Shown piece by piece: positions 22,232 through 32,384 of a DNA stretch of 64,000 nt; positions within the stretch are counted from its first letter, which is position 1, and each line of letters begins with the position of its first letter. The notes under the pieces are model-generated. The model made no database searches. It was not told the origin of the DNA and was given only the letters and a program-made list of their open reading frames with translations. A program made the translations under genes and the position numbers. This DNA comes from Myotis daubentonii (lineage: Eukaryota; Chordata; Mammalia; Chiroptera; Vespertilionidae), in assembly GCF_963259705.1 (NCBI RefSeq), contig NC_081844.1, positions 109,244,965 to 109,308,964 on the forward strand, read 5' to 3'.

Positions 22232-22350
22232 CACGCATGTGTGTTTGTGCATCTTTAAGGACGTTGTGTTTAAGGCCCACCTTAACCCTGGATGGTCAGG
22301 TCAGGTCTCGAGATCCTCACCTCAGTTACATCTGCAAAGACCTATTTCCA
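22232..22350 (+). repeat. 119-bp exact duplicate, copy embedded in (ATCC)n
   Basis: This segment (from CACGCATGTGTGTTTGTGCA to GCAAAGACCTATTTCCA) is identical over its full 119 bp to 24674-24792. It sits between two (ATCC)n blocks and is unrelated to them. The distal copy continues into an MLT1 LTR, so this one is probably the derived copy. Confidence 0.92.
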
Positions 22351-22612
22351 CCATCCACCCATCTATCCATCCACCCATCCATCCATCCACTCATCCATCT
22401 ATCCATCCATCCATCCATCCATCCATCCATCCATCCACCTATCCAACCAACCATCCATCCACCCACCCAACCACCCATCCATCCATCCATCAACCCATCC
22501 ACCCATCCATTCATCCACTTCCCACATGTCCACTGATCCATGCACCCACCCACCCACCCATCCATCCATTTACCCATCCATCTGTCCACTTTCCACCTGT
22601 CCACTTAGCCAT
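22351..22612 (+). repeat. (ATCC)n tandem array, right block
   Basis: Continuation of the same tetranucleotide repeat after the 119-bp unique insert. It decays towards 22612 (CCACTTTCCACCTGTCCACTTAGCC). Confidence 0.92.
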
Positions 22613-23108
22613 GCTCCCACGCACCAGCCATCCAACTGACCTCTGCTGACATCTGTTGTCTTAGGGCAGAGCCCGAGGCAGGGTTTTGTGCCAGGGCTCC
22701 ACGGGGGGCGGGCCCTCAGGCTTGCCCCGTGAAGGAAGCAGGACGAGCAGGGGAAGCGCAGCAGAACGTGGCTTTGGCTGGAGTGGTCTGTCTTCAGCTG
22801 GGAGCTCTGTAAAGCACCCAGTGTCATCATCGTCGCCACCTTGAGGTGGCCGGTGCTTTGAAACCCCGGGTCAGTCCGCTACCCGCTGTCTGAGCCCCTG
22901 TGGCTGCTGACGCACAGAGACTCATCTCGCCGTTCTAGAGCAGGAAGGCTGAAGTCAGGGTGTCAGCAGCTCCTCTGCAGCCTGTGGGGGCGGCCCCCTG
23001 CCCCCCGGAGTCCTTGTGGCCCGTCCACTCTATCACCACATTGCCTTCTTCCTCTTCTCACAGGGACACAGTCATAATGGACTGGCCTTCACCCTAATGA
23101 CTTCATTT

Positions 23109-23562
23109 TTTAAAAATATGTTTTTATTGCTGTAGCCGGTGTGGCCCAGTGGACAGAACGTCGGCCTGTGGACTGAAGGGTCCCGGTTCCATTCTGGTCA
23201 AGGGCACGTCCCTCAGTTGCAGGCTCGATCGGCCTTGGTCGGGGCGTGTGCAGGAGGCAGCCAGTCGATGTGTCCTTCTCACTCACACCGATGTTTCTCT
23301 GTCTCTCCCCCTCCCTTCCATCTCTCTAAAAACCAATGGGAATATGTCCTCAGGTGAGGATTAACAACACACACACACACATTTTTAAAATTGAATTTAG
23401 AGAGAGAGGAAGGGAGAGGGACAGAGAGATGGAAATATCGATGAGAGAGAAATATTGATCGGCTGCCTCCTGAAGGCCCCCCACTGGGGGTCGGTCCTGC
23501 CGCCCTGGCACGTGCCCTGACCGGGAATCGACGCTCAGCTACTGAGCCGCACCGGCCGGGCC
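23109..23562 (-). mobile_element. Reverse VES SINE split by a forward SINE
   Basis: The body at 23380-23562 is a minus-strand SINE (GAATTTAGAGAGAGAGGAAGGG, GATCGGCTGCCTCCTG, ending CCGCACCGGCCGGGCC). Tail-like TTTTTTAAAAATATGTTTTTATTG at about 23105-23128 lies on the far side of a forward SINE, which suggests an insertion into the tail. A short (CA)n tract at 23367-23380 separates the two. Confidence 0.7.
23129..23365 (+). mobile_element. VES-related SINE with GTCCTCAGGTGAGG tail
   Basis: Forward tRNA-derived SINE: GTAGCCGGTGTGGCCCAGTG, GGCCTGTGGACTGAAGGGTC, GTGCAGGAGGCAGCCAG, then ACCAATGGGAATATGTCCTC and AGGTGAGGATTAACAAC. This tail type recurs in reverse at 28062. Confidence 0.85.
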
Positions 23563-24619
23563 TAACGACCTCGTCTTGACTTGATTCCTCTGCAAAGACT
23601 CTATTTCCAAACCAGGTCCCGGCACAGGCACCCGGGGCAGGCCTTCAGCATATCTTTTGGGGGACACGATTCATCCCACAGCACTGGCTGTGGGCGACCC
23701 CCGCTCAAGGCTGCAGGGCTGTGTAACCGGCGCGGGCAGCGGTGAGGCCTTAGCTGCGCAGACTCACAGAGCAGGAGAGGGTGCCGCTGTCGGCCAGGGC
23801 TCTGTCCCTCGCACAGGGCTGAGCTGGCTCATGTCGCTGCGATGAGCGAGAGGCTGGAGGGAGGGGACCTTAGGAGGAAGAACCCAGACTGGACCTGCCA
23901 GTGAAGGCGGTGGGGCTGCAGGAGCTGGGGAGCTGGCTGGGGACGGGGCGCTGGGCACAGGGGTGGTCCGGGAGGCCCCGGTGCCTGGTGCGGTGCTGGG
24001 TGCCAGACAGGCCCATGCCATCCCTCCCTGAGCGGTTCGCTGGGGGGACAGGGGCACAGTGTGAGGGCTGGGTAGGGACCCTGGGAGGCCCGGACTCAGG
24101 GCACTGCCTCTTGCCCTCCAAGCCGCAGGGTACCTGTTTCCTTCCCTCTCCGCTCCCCCATCCCCCCCAGGGGGCCAGAAACCCACTTGCAGAGCCCTTT
24201 GGCCCAGTTCACTAGGGGAGAGTCAGGGGGACAGAGAGTGCCAGAAAAAAGGAAAACACTCCACAAACCAGTCTCCTCCCGCACCCGCCCTGCGTCGGCT
24301 CTCTTTCCAGACCCTCCTTGGGTGAGAAAAGTGAAATTCGGTTCAAAACAGTGTTTATGGAAAACAGACTCTGTGCCCAGGGCTGGCTGAGCCGGGAGCT
24401 CAGCCCGGGAGCCCTCCATGGGGGAGGTGGCGCTGGAACCCCTTCCCTGTCCCCCCCACCCCCCCCCGTCACAGGGGGGCCCCTGGGTGGGGCTTGAGAT
24501 GGATCCTCTCCCACCAGGAGGCCGAAGGACCAGACGGAGAAGGTTTCTGCTGGCGGCGGGCAGCCTTGGCCTTGCTTGGCCTGAGGACGCGTCGCTGCAA
24601 TCTGTGCCTCTGTCTTCAC

Positions 24620-24692
24620 ACAGTGTACGTGCGTGTGTGCGCACATGCACACGTGTGTGCATACATGTGTGTGCACGCATGTGTGTTTGTGC
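24620..24692 (+). repeat. Alternating purine-pyrimidine (TG/CA) tract
   Basis: GTGTACGTGCGTGTGTGCGC and the following CATACATGTGTGTGCACGC steps alternate almost perfectly. The tract is a potential Z-DNA former and abuts and partly overlaps the proximal end of the duplicated 119-bp segment. Confidence 0.8.
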
Positions 24693-24792
24693 ATCTTTAA
24701 GGACGTTGTGTTTAAGGCCCACCTTAACCCTGGATGGTCAGGTCAGGTCTCGAGATCCTCACCTCAGTTACATCTGCAAAGACCTATTTCCA
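24674..24792 (+). repeat. 119-bp exact duplicate, probable source copy
   Basis: Identical to 22232-22350. Here the sequence runs on without a break into AACAGGGCCCCACTCTGAGG and GGACATTCTTTTGGGGGGAC, the expected continuation of a reverse MLT1 LTR, which marks this as the original context. Confidence 0.9.
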
Positions 24793-24870
24793 AACAGGGC
24801 CCCACTCTGAGGTTCCGGGTGGACATTCTTTTGGGGGGACACCACTGCACCCCCTTGGCTGTGAGGGCAG
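24693..24870 (-). mobile_element. MLT1-type LTR fragment, reverse
   Basis: Motifs include TTTAAGGCCCACCTTAACCC, TTACATCTGCAAAGACC and GGACATTCTTTTGGGG. Only a terminal fragment is present. It is an ancient ERVL-MaLR remnant without coding sequence. Confidence 0.6.
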
Positions 24871-26925
24871 GGCGATCAGCTGGGGCGGCTGCGAAGCCGC
24901 AGGACGAGAGGTGGCGAGCGATGCGGTGGGACAGTCGGGCCGGCTGCACCGAGGGCAACAGTACTGGGTCTGTGCGGTTTCTGTGTCATCGGTGGGGGTT
25001 CCTGCCTCCCAGCAGCCCCCCAGGAGCACCCCCGCCCCACCTGCAGAACGGGAGCCCGTGGGGCCGTGGGGGCTCAGAGGCGGGGCCCTGGGCACGGGGC
25101 TGGCGCCCATCCATCGTTCCTGCGGGCACCGTGGGAGGCTCAGGGCCCCTGGGAGCCTCCGCCCGCCCGGGCTAAAAACGCTCTTAATTAAAACGGAAAG
25201 CTGGCACCGCCGCGGGCAGGAGCTGACTCCTCCTTGGCAAGTGGCAGCCGTTCAGGTCCCCGAGGGAGCAGGTCTCCAGGGACAACCTGCTTCCAGGAGA
25301 ACCTAATGAAACTCCCACGTGCCAGATTCCAGCAGGAGCTGCTGGCACATCTACCCTGCGGGGCAGGCAGGGGGAGGGGCTCCTGGGAGCCGCAGGGATG
25401 GAGGCCACCTGCGGAGCCCTGCCCCTCTGGGCAGGTGGCTCATGGCCGAGCAGGGAGGGCGGGGGGTGCGGCCTGGCCTCGGCATTTCCTCACTCCCAGG
25501 TCCTCCTCCTCGGACACGTCACAGGGACACCGAGGCCCAGAGACGGGGGCCTGTCCCAGGCGCACCCTGCCGTCTTGGCTCTTCACCAGGCCAGAGCCCC
25601 TGGGCCCCAGGGTGGAGCCGAGGGTGGAATTTCAGGCATGAGGGGGCAGTGGAAGGCATGTGCAGAGGGAGGAGGAGGAGGGGGAGCAGGAGACACCGGT
25701 ACTGCCCCGACATTCAGGCCCCTCCACCCACCCAGCGCCTCTGGGACCCCCCTTATTCAGGGTGCGCGGCTCCCGCTCCCTGCCTGCTCCTCAGGGTGGG
25801 GGTGGGTGGGAGGGGGAGCCGCCTGGGTCTGGGGAGCAAGGTGCTTTCCCCGCAGCCTCAGTCCTCACCCCCAGAACAGGGGGACCTGCAGCCTGGGGGT
25901 GTGTGATGGCTCACAGGGCACAGGGCCCGTGGGAACCTGCATGCAAGAGCCTCTCCAACCCTCACTCCCCCAGTTCCCAGTAAGAAGGGCGGGGAGGACG
26001 GGCAGACCGACAGCGAAGCCGTGGTCCATGGCCCCGCGCCCGTCACCTCGTTTCAGCCGCGTTCCCTGCGCGCCCCCACGGACATCACCTCCCACGGTGT
26101 CTGCAGCCCCCCCACAGGAATGGAAGCCGGGGCCGGGCTCTGCGGGCTGGGCCCACGGCAGCTGCGGTCATTTTCCCGTCAGGGCCTGAGCCACGCAGGA
26201 GGCAGGAATGAAGTCCCCCGCGCCCAGTGCACAGGTGGCCCCGCCCGGCTTACACCTTGGGGTCTGAGCCTGGGCTTCCCAAGGCCCTGGCGCAAGGACT
26301 CAGGGGCAGGTGAGGAGACCCCGGAGGGGAAGTGGGAAGTGAGGCAGGAATGGAAGGAGCCGGTGACAGGTGACCAGGTGACCACTGTGGGGACCAGAGC
26401 CCAAGCCCTCGGGGGCCTCAGGGAGACAGCGCACTCTGCCCCCCAAGGGCCAGGGCGCCTGGGAACTGACGCACCCACTTCCCTGGGTTACAGTGGAGGG
26501 CCGCCCCTGGGGGTGTGAGCCCACCCACCTGCGGGGTGACAGGCCCGGGCACAGAGGAAGCCTCAGAGAGAGAGGTGCTCGTGCTGGCGGCCGGCTCCCC
26601 TGGGCCCGCGCGGCCCTGAGGACGAGGGGAGGCGGGTGGAACGTCTGGGGCTCCCGCAGCAGCTTTGAGCGTGAGGCGGTGACTGGCATCAGCGGCTGAA
26701 GTCCGGTTGCTGCCGAGTAAGCGGCCTCGGCCCCAGCCTGCGCCCTCGCTGTGTGCGGGCATCGGTGCCTTTTGCCGGGTCAGCGCCAGCGGAGTTTGCT
26801 GTCACTTGTCGCTGAAAGGACCCCGAGGGAGAAGGGGCTCGGGCAGAGGGCGGCCACTGTCCCTTGGTCTCAGACTTCTAGTCTCCAGATTGTGAGCGAG
26901 TGAACGTCTGTTTTGTTTGTTTGTT

Positions 26926-27130
26926 TTTAAATATTTTTATTGATTTTTAGAGAGAAAGGGAGAGGGAGAAAGAGGAACACTGACGTGAGAGCATAGCATC
27001 CGTCAGCTGCCTCCTGCACGCCCCTTCCTGGGGACCGAGCCCACAGGCGGGCGTGCGCCTCAGCCCAGATCCCACTGGCCGCCTTCTGGTGACGGGACGA
27101 CGCTCACCGCCTGAGCCGCACCAGCCGGGC
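26926..27130 (-). mobile_element. VES-related SINE, diverged
   Basis: Reverse SINE: TTTTTAAATATTTTTATTG, TTAGAGAGAAAGGGAGAGGG, GTCAGCTGCCTCCTGCACGC, head end CTGAGCCGCACCAGCCGGGC. Confidence 0.82.
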
Positions 27131-28061
27131 AAGGGTCCCTTGTGTGAAACCGGCCAGGGTGAGGGACGTGGTTACAGCAGCCCCGGGACACTCCCCAGAT
27201 GTGAGGGTGGCGAGGCTGGGGCTGGGGCCCCCTCGCTGGCGCTGGGGCGCGGTAGTGGGCGTGTGTGCATGGGGGTGGGGGTGGGGGGGTGCGTGGCTGT
27301 GTTTCCGGAGGCTCAGGTTCCCGCTCAGGTATTTAAACACCGACGTGAGGCAGCCCGAGGGGAGCGAGGAGCGGGGCAGGGCTGCGCTGTAGACACAATA
27401 GAAGCCGTGGCTGCTATTTTAAACCAGCGCCCCTGCCAGCCCGCCTCGCCCCCCTGTGTCTGAGACGCTGAGGCGGGGGTGTGCTTAGTGTGGCCGCAGT
27501 CAGCGTGGGTGTGGAGAGAGCCCGGCGGCCGCCCCTCCTGCCAATGCCCTGCCCATCAGCAGCCGCTGCAGCTGGGAGAGCGGCTCCCAGGGGCTGTCCG
27601 CCTGGGGCTGGCTTTCTCCCCAGGGGGTCGCAGGGCAGGAGCAGCCGGACTGGCCTGGGTGCGCCCCGCTGGGGGGCAGGGGTGAAGGGCACTCGGCTTG
27701 GGGCCCTCCCCCATTTTAAGCCCATCCCATACTGGGCACAGCGGTCACTCACGGTCGGATGCCCCGGAGAGCTTGGCAGGCTGGGGGCCAGGCCGGCTCA
27801 CCGCTGCGGGCGCTCACCAGATGCTGGTGACCAGACACCACCTGTGGCCTTGCCACGGCCGCGTGGATCCTCACCAGGGACTGGCCCCTGGAGCGTGTGG
27901 CTTTGGGGACCCAGCCTAGGCCACTGGATGTCGCGTGTGACACTTCCTGCTCTTTGGGCCGAGCAGTCACAGGTGCCCTGGTCACAGGGAGGGGACTCGG
28001 ACGTCACCTCTTGATGCGGGGGGGGGGGGGGAGATAAAAAACGTGGGGGCCGTCTTGGTTG

Positions 28062-28294
28062 GTCCTCACCCGAGGACATTTTCCCACTGATTTTTAGAGA
28101 GAGTGGAAGGGAGGGGAGACACACAGAGAGAGTTGATGTGAGAGAGACACATCGATTGACTGCCTCCTGCACACGCCCCGACCAGGGCCAGGGATCGAGT
28201 CTGCAACCCAGGTATGTGCCCTTGACCGGAATCAAACCCGGGACCCTTCAGTCCGAAGGCCACAGTCTATCCACTGAGCCACCCCGGCCAGGGC
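28062..28294 (-). mobile_element. VES-related SINE with GTCCTCGGGTGAGG tail (reverse)
   Basis: GTCCTCACCCGAGGACATTT followed by CCACTGATTTTTAGAGAGAG, GATTGACTGCCTCCTGCAC, GACCGGAATCAAACC and GAGCCACCCCGGCCAGGGC. It is the same tail subtype as 23129-23365, in the opposite orientation. Confidence 0.87.
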
Positions 28295-28504
28295 TGGGAG
28301 CCCATTTTCAAAACTGCCAGTGGCCAAGGTCACCACCCCGTGTGTTGGCCGTCGGGTGGCTGGGTCCTTGCTGCCTCCGGGCCAACTCGGGCTCCCCTGG
28401 GCGGATGCTCAGCGCCCCGGGGAGGAGGGGCCGTGAGCCCGCGCCCGGGGGCTGGTCCGCCGGAGTCCGCACCGCTAGTTCCCGGGGCCTCGCAAACGCC
28501 CATA

Positions 28505-28870
28505 GAGGAGGCAGTTTAACACGGGAGTTTATTCTCTATAAACCCAGAGGCCGGACGTCCGAATGGGGGTGTCGGCAGGGCTGGGCCTCTCCAGAGGCTC
28601 CGGCGGCGGGGAACCTGCTCAGGCCTCGCCCCGTGTCTGGTGGTGGCCGGTGCTCCTTGGCTCGCGGACGCGTCGCCCCAGTCTCTGCCCCGCGTCTCAG
28701 CAGGCCTGTGTGCGAGTCCGTTCCCGTCAGGGCAGCGCCTCTAAAATCCAGGGTGACCTCATCTCAGCTGCGTCTTCATTGCAGTCATCTCAGTGACCTC
28801 CGCAGAGACCCGGCTTCGGAATAAGCTCCCATTCTAGGTTCCGCAGACAGGGACTTGGGGGCCCCCTGCC
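28505..28870 (-). mobile_element. MLT1-type LTR, reverse
   Basis: CGGGAGTTTATTCTCTATAA near the left, GTGCTCCTTGGCTCG in the middle, GTGACCTCATCTCAGCTGC, then TCCGCAGAGACCCGGCTTC and AGGTTCCGCAGACAGGGAC match a diverged MaLR LTR. It is non-coding. Confidence 0.5.
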
Positions 28871-29234
28871 TCTGCCCCTGGCTTTCTGCCGGGAGGCTGC
28901 AGGGCCCGTCTCAGCAGCATCTTCCGGTTCACCCACCGCCCTGCGGAGCCGTTTCCCGCGAGGATCCCGGTGTCCCGGCTCTGGGTCCGGGCCGAGGGAA
29001 TGAGTCTGACAGCAGGTGAGATGTGACCGGGCCCCTGGCCCCTCGCCCAGGCCGGCCCTCCCCCCGGAACCCCTCGCCCTGGCCGCTCTCGCAGCCGTCA
29101 GGCGCCCGCACGCCCAGCTCAGGTGGACGGGCTGAGCTGCGCCCCCTGAATGCCGTGCTGAGGGAGTCCCAGCCCTGCTCTCGGAGGCAGTGGTGGGAGG
29201 TGAGGCCTTAGGGGGTGATTAAAGCACAATGAGG

Positions 29235-29354
29235 GGCCCTGGCGGGTAGTCAGGGGTTAGAGCGTCGCCCCGATAGGCCGAGGGTGTGGGTTCCATCTCC
29301 GGTCAGGACACACAGAAGAATTAACCAAGGAATGCATGAATGAGGGAGCAACAA

Positions 29355-29419
<65 letters not shown>

Positions 29420-29440
29420 CAATAAATAGAAATTTAAAAG
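29235..29440 (+). mobile_element. tRNA-derived SINE with long (CT)n
   Basis: Head GGGCCCTGGCGGGTAGTCAG, B-box-like GGGTTCCATCTCCGG, then GAATTAACCAAGGAATGCAT and about 60 bp of (CT)n before CATATCAATAAATAGAAA. The middle region differs from standard VES, so it belongs to a separate bat SINE subfamily. Confidence 0.75.
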
Positions 29441-29670
29441 GCAGCCCTGGTTGGTTTGGCTCAGTGGATAGAACATCAGCCAGCAGACTGAACTGAAGGG
29501 TTCTGTGTTCAATTCTCGGTCAGGGCACAGGCCTGGGTTGTGGGCTTGATCCCCAGAAGGGGGCGTGCAGGAGGCAGCCGGCCAGTGATTCTCTCTCATC
29601 ATTGATGTTTCTCTCTCTCTCCCTCTCCTGTCCTCCCTGAAACCAATAAAAAATATATTTAAAAAAATTT
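29441..29670 (+). mobile_element. VES SINE, forward
   Basis: GCCCTGGTTGGTTTGGCTCA, GTGGATAGAACATCAGCC, GTGCAGGAGGCAGCCGGCCA, ATCATTGATGTTTCTCTC, tail ACCAATAAAAAATATATTT. It lies directly between two other forward SINEs. Confidence 0.9.
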
Positions 29671-29900
29671 AGCCGAAACTGGTTTGGCTCAGTGGATAGA
29701 GCGTCGGCCTGCGGACTGAGGGGTCCCAGGTTCGATTCCGGTCAAGGGCATGTGCCTGGGTTGCGGGCACATCCCTAGTGGGAGATGTGCAGGAGGCGGC
29801 TGATCGATGTTTCTCTCCCATCGATGTTTCTAACTCTCTATCTCTCTCCCTTCCTCTCTGTAAAAAAATCAATAAAATATATTTAAAAAAAAAATTTAAA
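29671..29900 (+). mobile_element. VES SINE (young), forward
   Basis: GCCGAAACTGGTTTGGCTCA, GATAGAGCGTCGGCCTGCGG, GGTTCGATTCCGGTCAAGGG, TCTGTAAAAAAATCAATAAA tail. AATTTAAAAGGCA at 29430-29442 and AATTTAAAGGCA at 29893-29904 suggest that the last two SINEs were added at one A-rich site. Confidence 0.92.
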
Positions 29901-30047
29901 GGCAAAGAAAAATAAGATGAGGCCAGTGGGGTGGGACCCTGTCCCATGTGACTGGTGTCATTAGAACAAGAGAAGAGGACGCAGACACGCATGGGAGGAC
30001 CACGTGGGGACACAGGAGGTGGCGGTGTCTGCCTGCCCGGAGAGGCC

Positions 30048-30126
30048 GCGGGAGCACTCTCCGGGGGAGCACTGTCTGCGGGAGCACTCTCCGGGGGGAG
30101 CACTCTCCGGGGGAGCACTCTCCACG
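30048..30126 (+). repeat. GGGAGCACTCTCCGG tandem repeat
   Basis: Five copies of a 15-17-bp unit (GGGAGCACTCTCCGGG with small variants), each nearly palindromic around AGCACT. It is embedded in LTR-derived sequence. Confidence 0.9.
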
Positions 30127-31039
30127 CCAGGCTGTGAGCAAGTCCATTCCCGTGAGGCCCCCGTGGGCCTGTGGCACCTGCACTGCAGCCCGAGCCCCGA
30201 CGGGCGTGTGGGAAGTGAGTGCCCCGGACACACACAGGGTGAGGACGGTGCTGCCGCTCGGGGCCCAGCAGGTGTCCGTGCAGAACAGGCCGAGGTTGTG
30301 TCGGGGCTCGAGGCCACGAGAAAGGTCAGCAAAGGGCACCGAGGGCGGAGACGGGGCCGCCACTCCACACGCGCCTGTGGGAGGCTCATGATGGAAACAG
30401 ACACAACTCAGCCCTCCCGCGCCTCCCTCCTCGGGACCCTCGTTGTTGCACCCAGGTTGTGTCCGGGGCTGTCCCTGACACCCCGTGGACCGCTGGCCTC
30501 TCTCCCAGCTGGGGCTCCCCGAGGGAAGGGACTAGGGGTGCCCCTGTGTCTCCAGCGGCCCCGGCCAGGCACGTGGCCTGTGATTTCTGATTGAGGCTGG
30601 AGACGGGAAGGGCCTGGTGCCCTGGTCCTGTGAGCGAGCCGGGTCCCTGAGACCCACCTGCCCCGCATCCCACAGGCAGGAGCTGGGCATTGGTTTGGCG
30701 GCTCACGGAGGGCCAGGCAGCGCTGGGCCAGGGCTGGGAGCCCAGCAAAGCTGCTTGCCCTCCTGAGGGGGGTCCCACGTCCACGGAGCACGTGGCCTGG
30801 AGGACGCCGCTGAGCAGGGCAGCTGGGGAGGCCTGCTTGGGCGATGCGGGTGGCGGTGTGTGCGACTGCTGTCGGCAGGCCCCTTGCATAGGTCACTCGC
30901 ATAGGACACGGGTCCACCTCCACCCCCACCCTCATCCCTGTCATGGGGCCTTAGCTGGCACGCCCAGCGCGAGAGCAGAGAGCCCTGGGGAGCAGTGGAA
31001 GGCGACGTGTGTGGTGCCCTGTGCCCAGCACGCACACCA

Positions 31040-31130
31040 GCACCCATTTCACAGACAAAAAGACTGAGGCTGAGCAGGACCACAGAGGAGGAGAAGAGCT
31101 GGGGTCTGTGCCCCAGTCGCCCTCCGTGAA
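31040..31130 (-). repeat. MIR fragment
   Basis: CCCATTTCACAGACAAAAAG then ACTGAGGCTGAGCAGG and CAGAGGAGGAGAAGAGCTGG are the reverse MIR core. Confidence 0.6.
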
Positions 31131-31775
31131 TCCCAGCCTGTCCTCCGTGCTTGGTGACTTTGGGGACCATGACCCATTCAGGCCCCCCGCCGCCGCCTCC
31201 AGCCAGGGCCGGCTTCCAGAGTATTCCGAGCCCCCAAGGCCGCCTCTGATTGATGGTGAATTGAGTTGACTTGTAATTTGTACCTTGAGGACCAAGATAC
31301 GGTTGTTGCCAGAAGAGAGCCGAAACCAGCTATGAATAATTCCTGTGCTTTCAACAAAAACACCAATGAGACGAAAGTTTACATAAATACCACTCACCCA
31401 GCCAGGCACGAAGGGAGAAGACACCCCGCAAATCATCTGAGGGGGCTCCTGGGTAGAGGGCCGGGCCTCGTCCGCGTGGGCTGGGCAGGCCCCAGCGCGC
31501 AGTGGGGCTGCAGGGGCGTCACCTGGGACGAAGGCCTGGCCTGGCTCTCTCCCCTCCCCGGCCCAGCACCTGTGAGCTGGGCGGGCCCTGCTGGGAGGCC
31601 TCTGGGCTTCACACAGGCTGTTCTTTCGCTTGCAGTGCCTGCCTCTGCCGTCCCCAGCAAACTCCTCTCCATCCTTGAAAACCCAGCCAAGCGGTGTCAT
31701 TTCCTTCATTCACTGGGTGAACATGCACTGAGGTCTGGGGGCTGGGCGTGGTGGGAGCGTCTCTGCTGTGGGCTG

Positions 31776-31835
31776 TTTACGGAACTGAGTTTGCGTGTCA
31801 CCTCTGACATGCGTGTCATAGGTTCGCCATCACTG
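31776..31835 (-). mobile_element. hAT MITE terminal fragment
   Basis: GTGTCACCTCTGACATGCGT followed by GTCATAGGTTCGCCATCACTG is the reverse complement of a hAT end beginning CAGTGATGGCGAACC, a non-autonomous family I recall from bats. Only one end is present. The opposite terminus was not found. Confidence 0.5.
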
Positions 31836-32090
31836 GATTAGGTCATGAGGTTGGAAGCCTCATGAATGGGATTAGTGTCCTTATAACATGGGTGCCAGAG
31901 GCTCCCTCCGCCTTCTGCTTCGAGGACACAGCCACAACCCCGAGGCCTGTCAACCAGGAGGTGGGCCCTCGCCGGTCACTGAACGTGCCGGCGCCTCGGC
32001 CTGGGACTTCTGGCTCCAGAACTGTGAGAAGTGCGTTCTGTGGTTCATGCCACCCCGGCTTTGTTACAGGAGCCCCAGCTGACTGACAGC
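31836..32090 (+). mobile_element. MLT1-type LTR fragment, forward
   Basis: GATTAGGTCATGAGGTTGGA, CATGAATGGGATTAGTGTCC, GAGGACACAGCCACAAC, GACTTCTGGCTCCAGAACTG, GTTCTGTGGTTCATGCCACC: a typical forward MaLR LTR order. It abuts a hAT end at its left side. Confidence 0.72.
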
Positions 32091-32154
32091 GGAGGGGACA
32101 GGCTCAGAGGGGAGATGGGCCGTTGGGAGGGACTAACACAGCCAGCGGGATCCG

Positions 32155-32232
32155 CTCCGTCACCACTCAGCTGCGTGACCTTGGACCGACCTTGCCCTGT
32201 CTGGGCCTCTATTTCCACATCATAACAAGACC
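32155..32232 (+). repeat. MIR fragment
   Basis: CAGCTGCGTGACCTTGGACC followed by CTGTCTGGGCCTCTATTTCC and CATCATAACAAG is a forward MIR. Confidence 0.6.
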
Positions 32233-32384
32233 CCCCTCTTGGAGCCCCAGGTTCCAGCCACCCCCTCGAAATGGAGAGGCAGCGACCTGGGCCCGGGCCG
32301 TGACAGCGGGGGTGTGTGGCCCCGGGCAGAGCCCTGGGCCAGAGGGAGGGGCTCTGGTGTGTCCTGGCTCTGGGATCAGGCGGA

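Larger units (their letters stand above)
22895..23695 (-). mobile_element. MLT1-type LTR (ERVL-MaLR), reverse, interrupted by SINEs
   Basis: Left part 22895-23108 (CTGCTGACGCACAGAGACTC, CTTCCTCTTCTCACAGGGACACAG) and right part 23563-23695 (CCTCGTCTTGACTTGATTCC, GCAAAGACTCTATTTCCAAA, CTTTTGGGGGACACGATTCA) are the two parts of a reverse MLT1 LTR. It is a solo or partial endogenous-retrovirus LTR with no internal coding sequence. Confidence 0.65.
29140..30400 (+). mobile_element. MLT1-type LTR, forward, split by three SINEs
   Basis: Left part 29140-29234 (GGGAGGTGAGGCCTTAGGGG) and right part 29901-30400 (ACTGGTGTCATTAGAACAAG, GAGGACGCAGACACGC, a CACGTGGGGACACAGG block) are forward MaLR LTR sequence interrupted by a stack of SINEs. 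A 16-17-bp tandem repeat arose within the right part. Confidence 0.5.

Noticed and set aside
21479..22536. Histidine/isoleucine/proline-rich proteins of about 250 residues on plus and tryptophan/aspartate-rich ones on minus
   Set aside because: Pure translation of the (ATCC)n array. No function or start context is indicated.
21811..22612. Possible CRISPR-like or satellite array
   Set aside because: The unit is a 4-bp microsatellite without repeat-spacer structure, in a mammalian genome.
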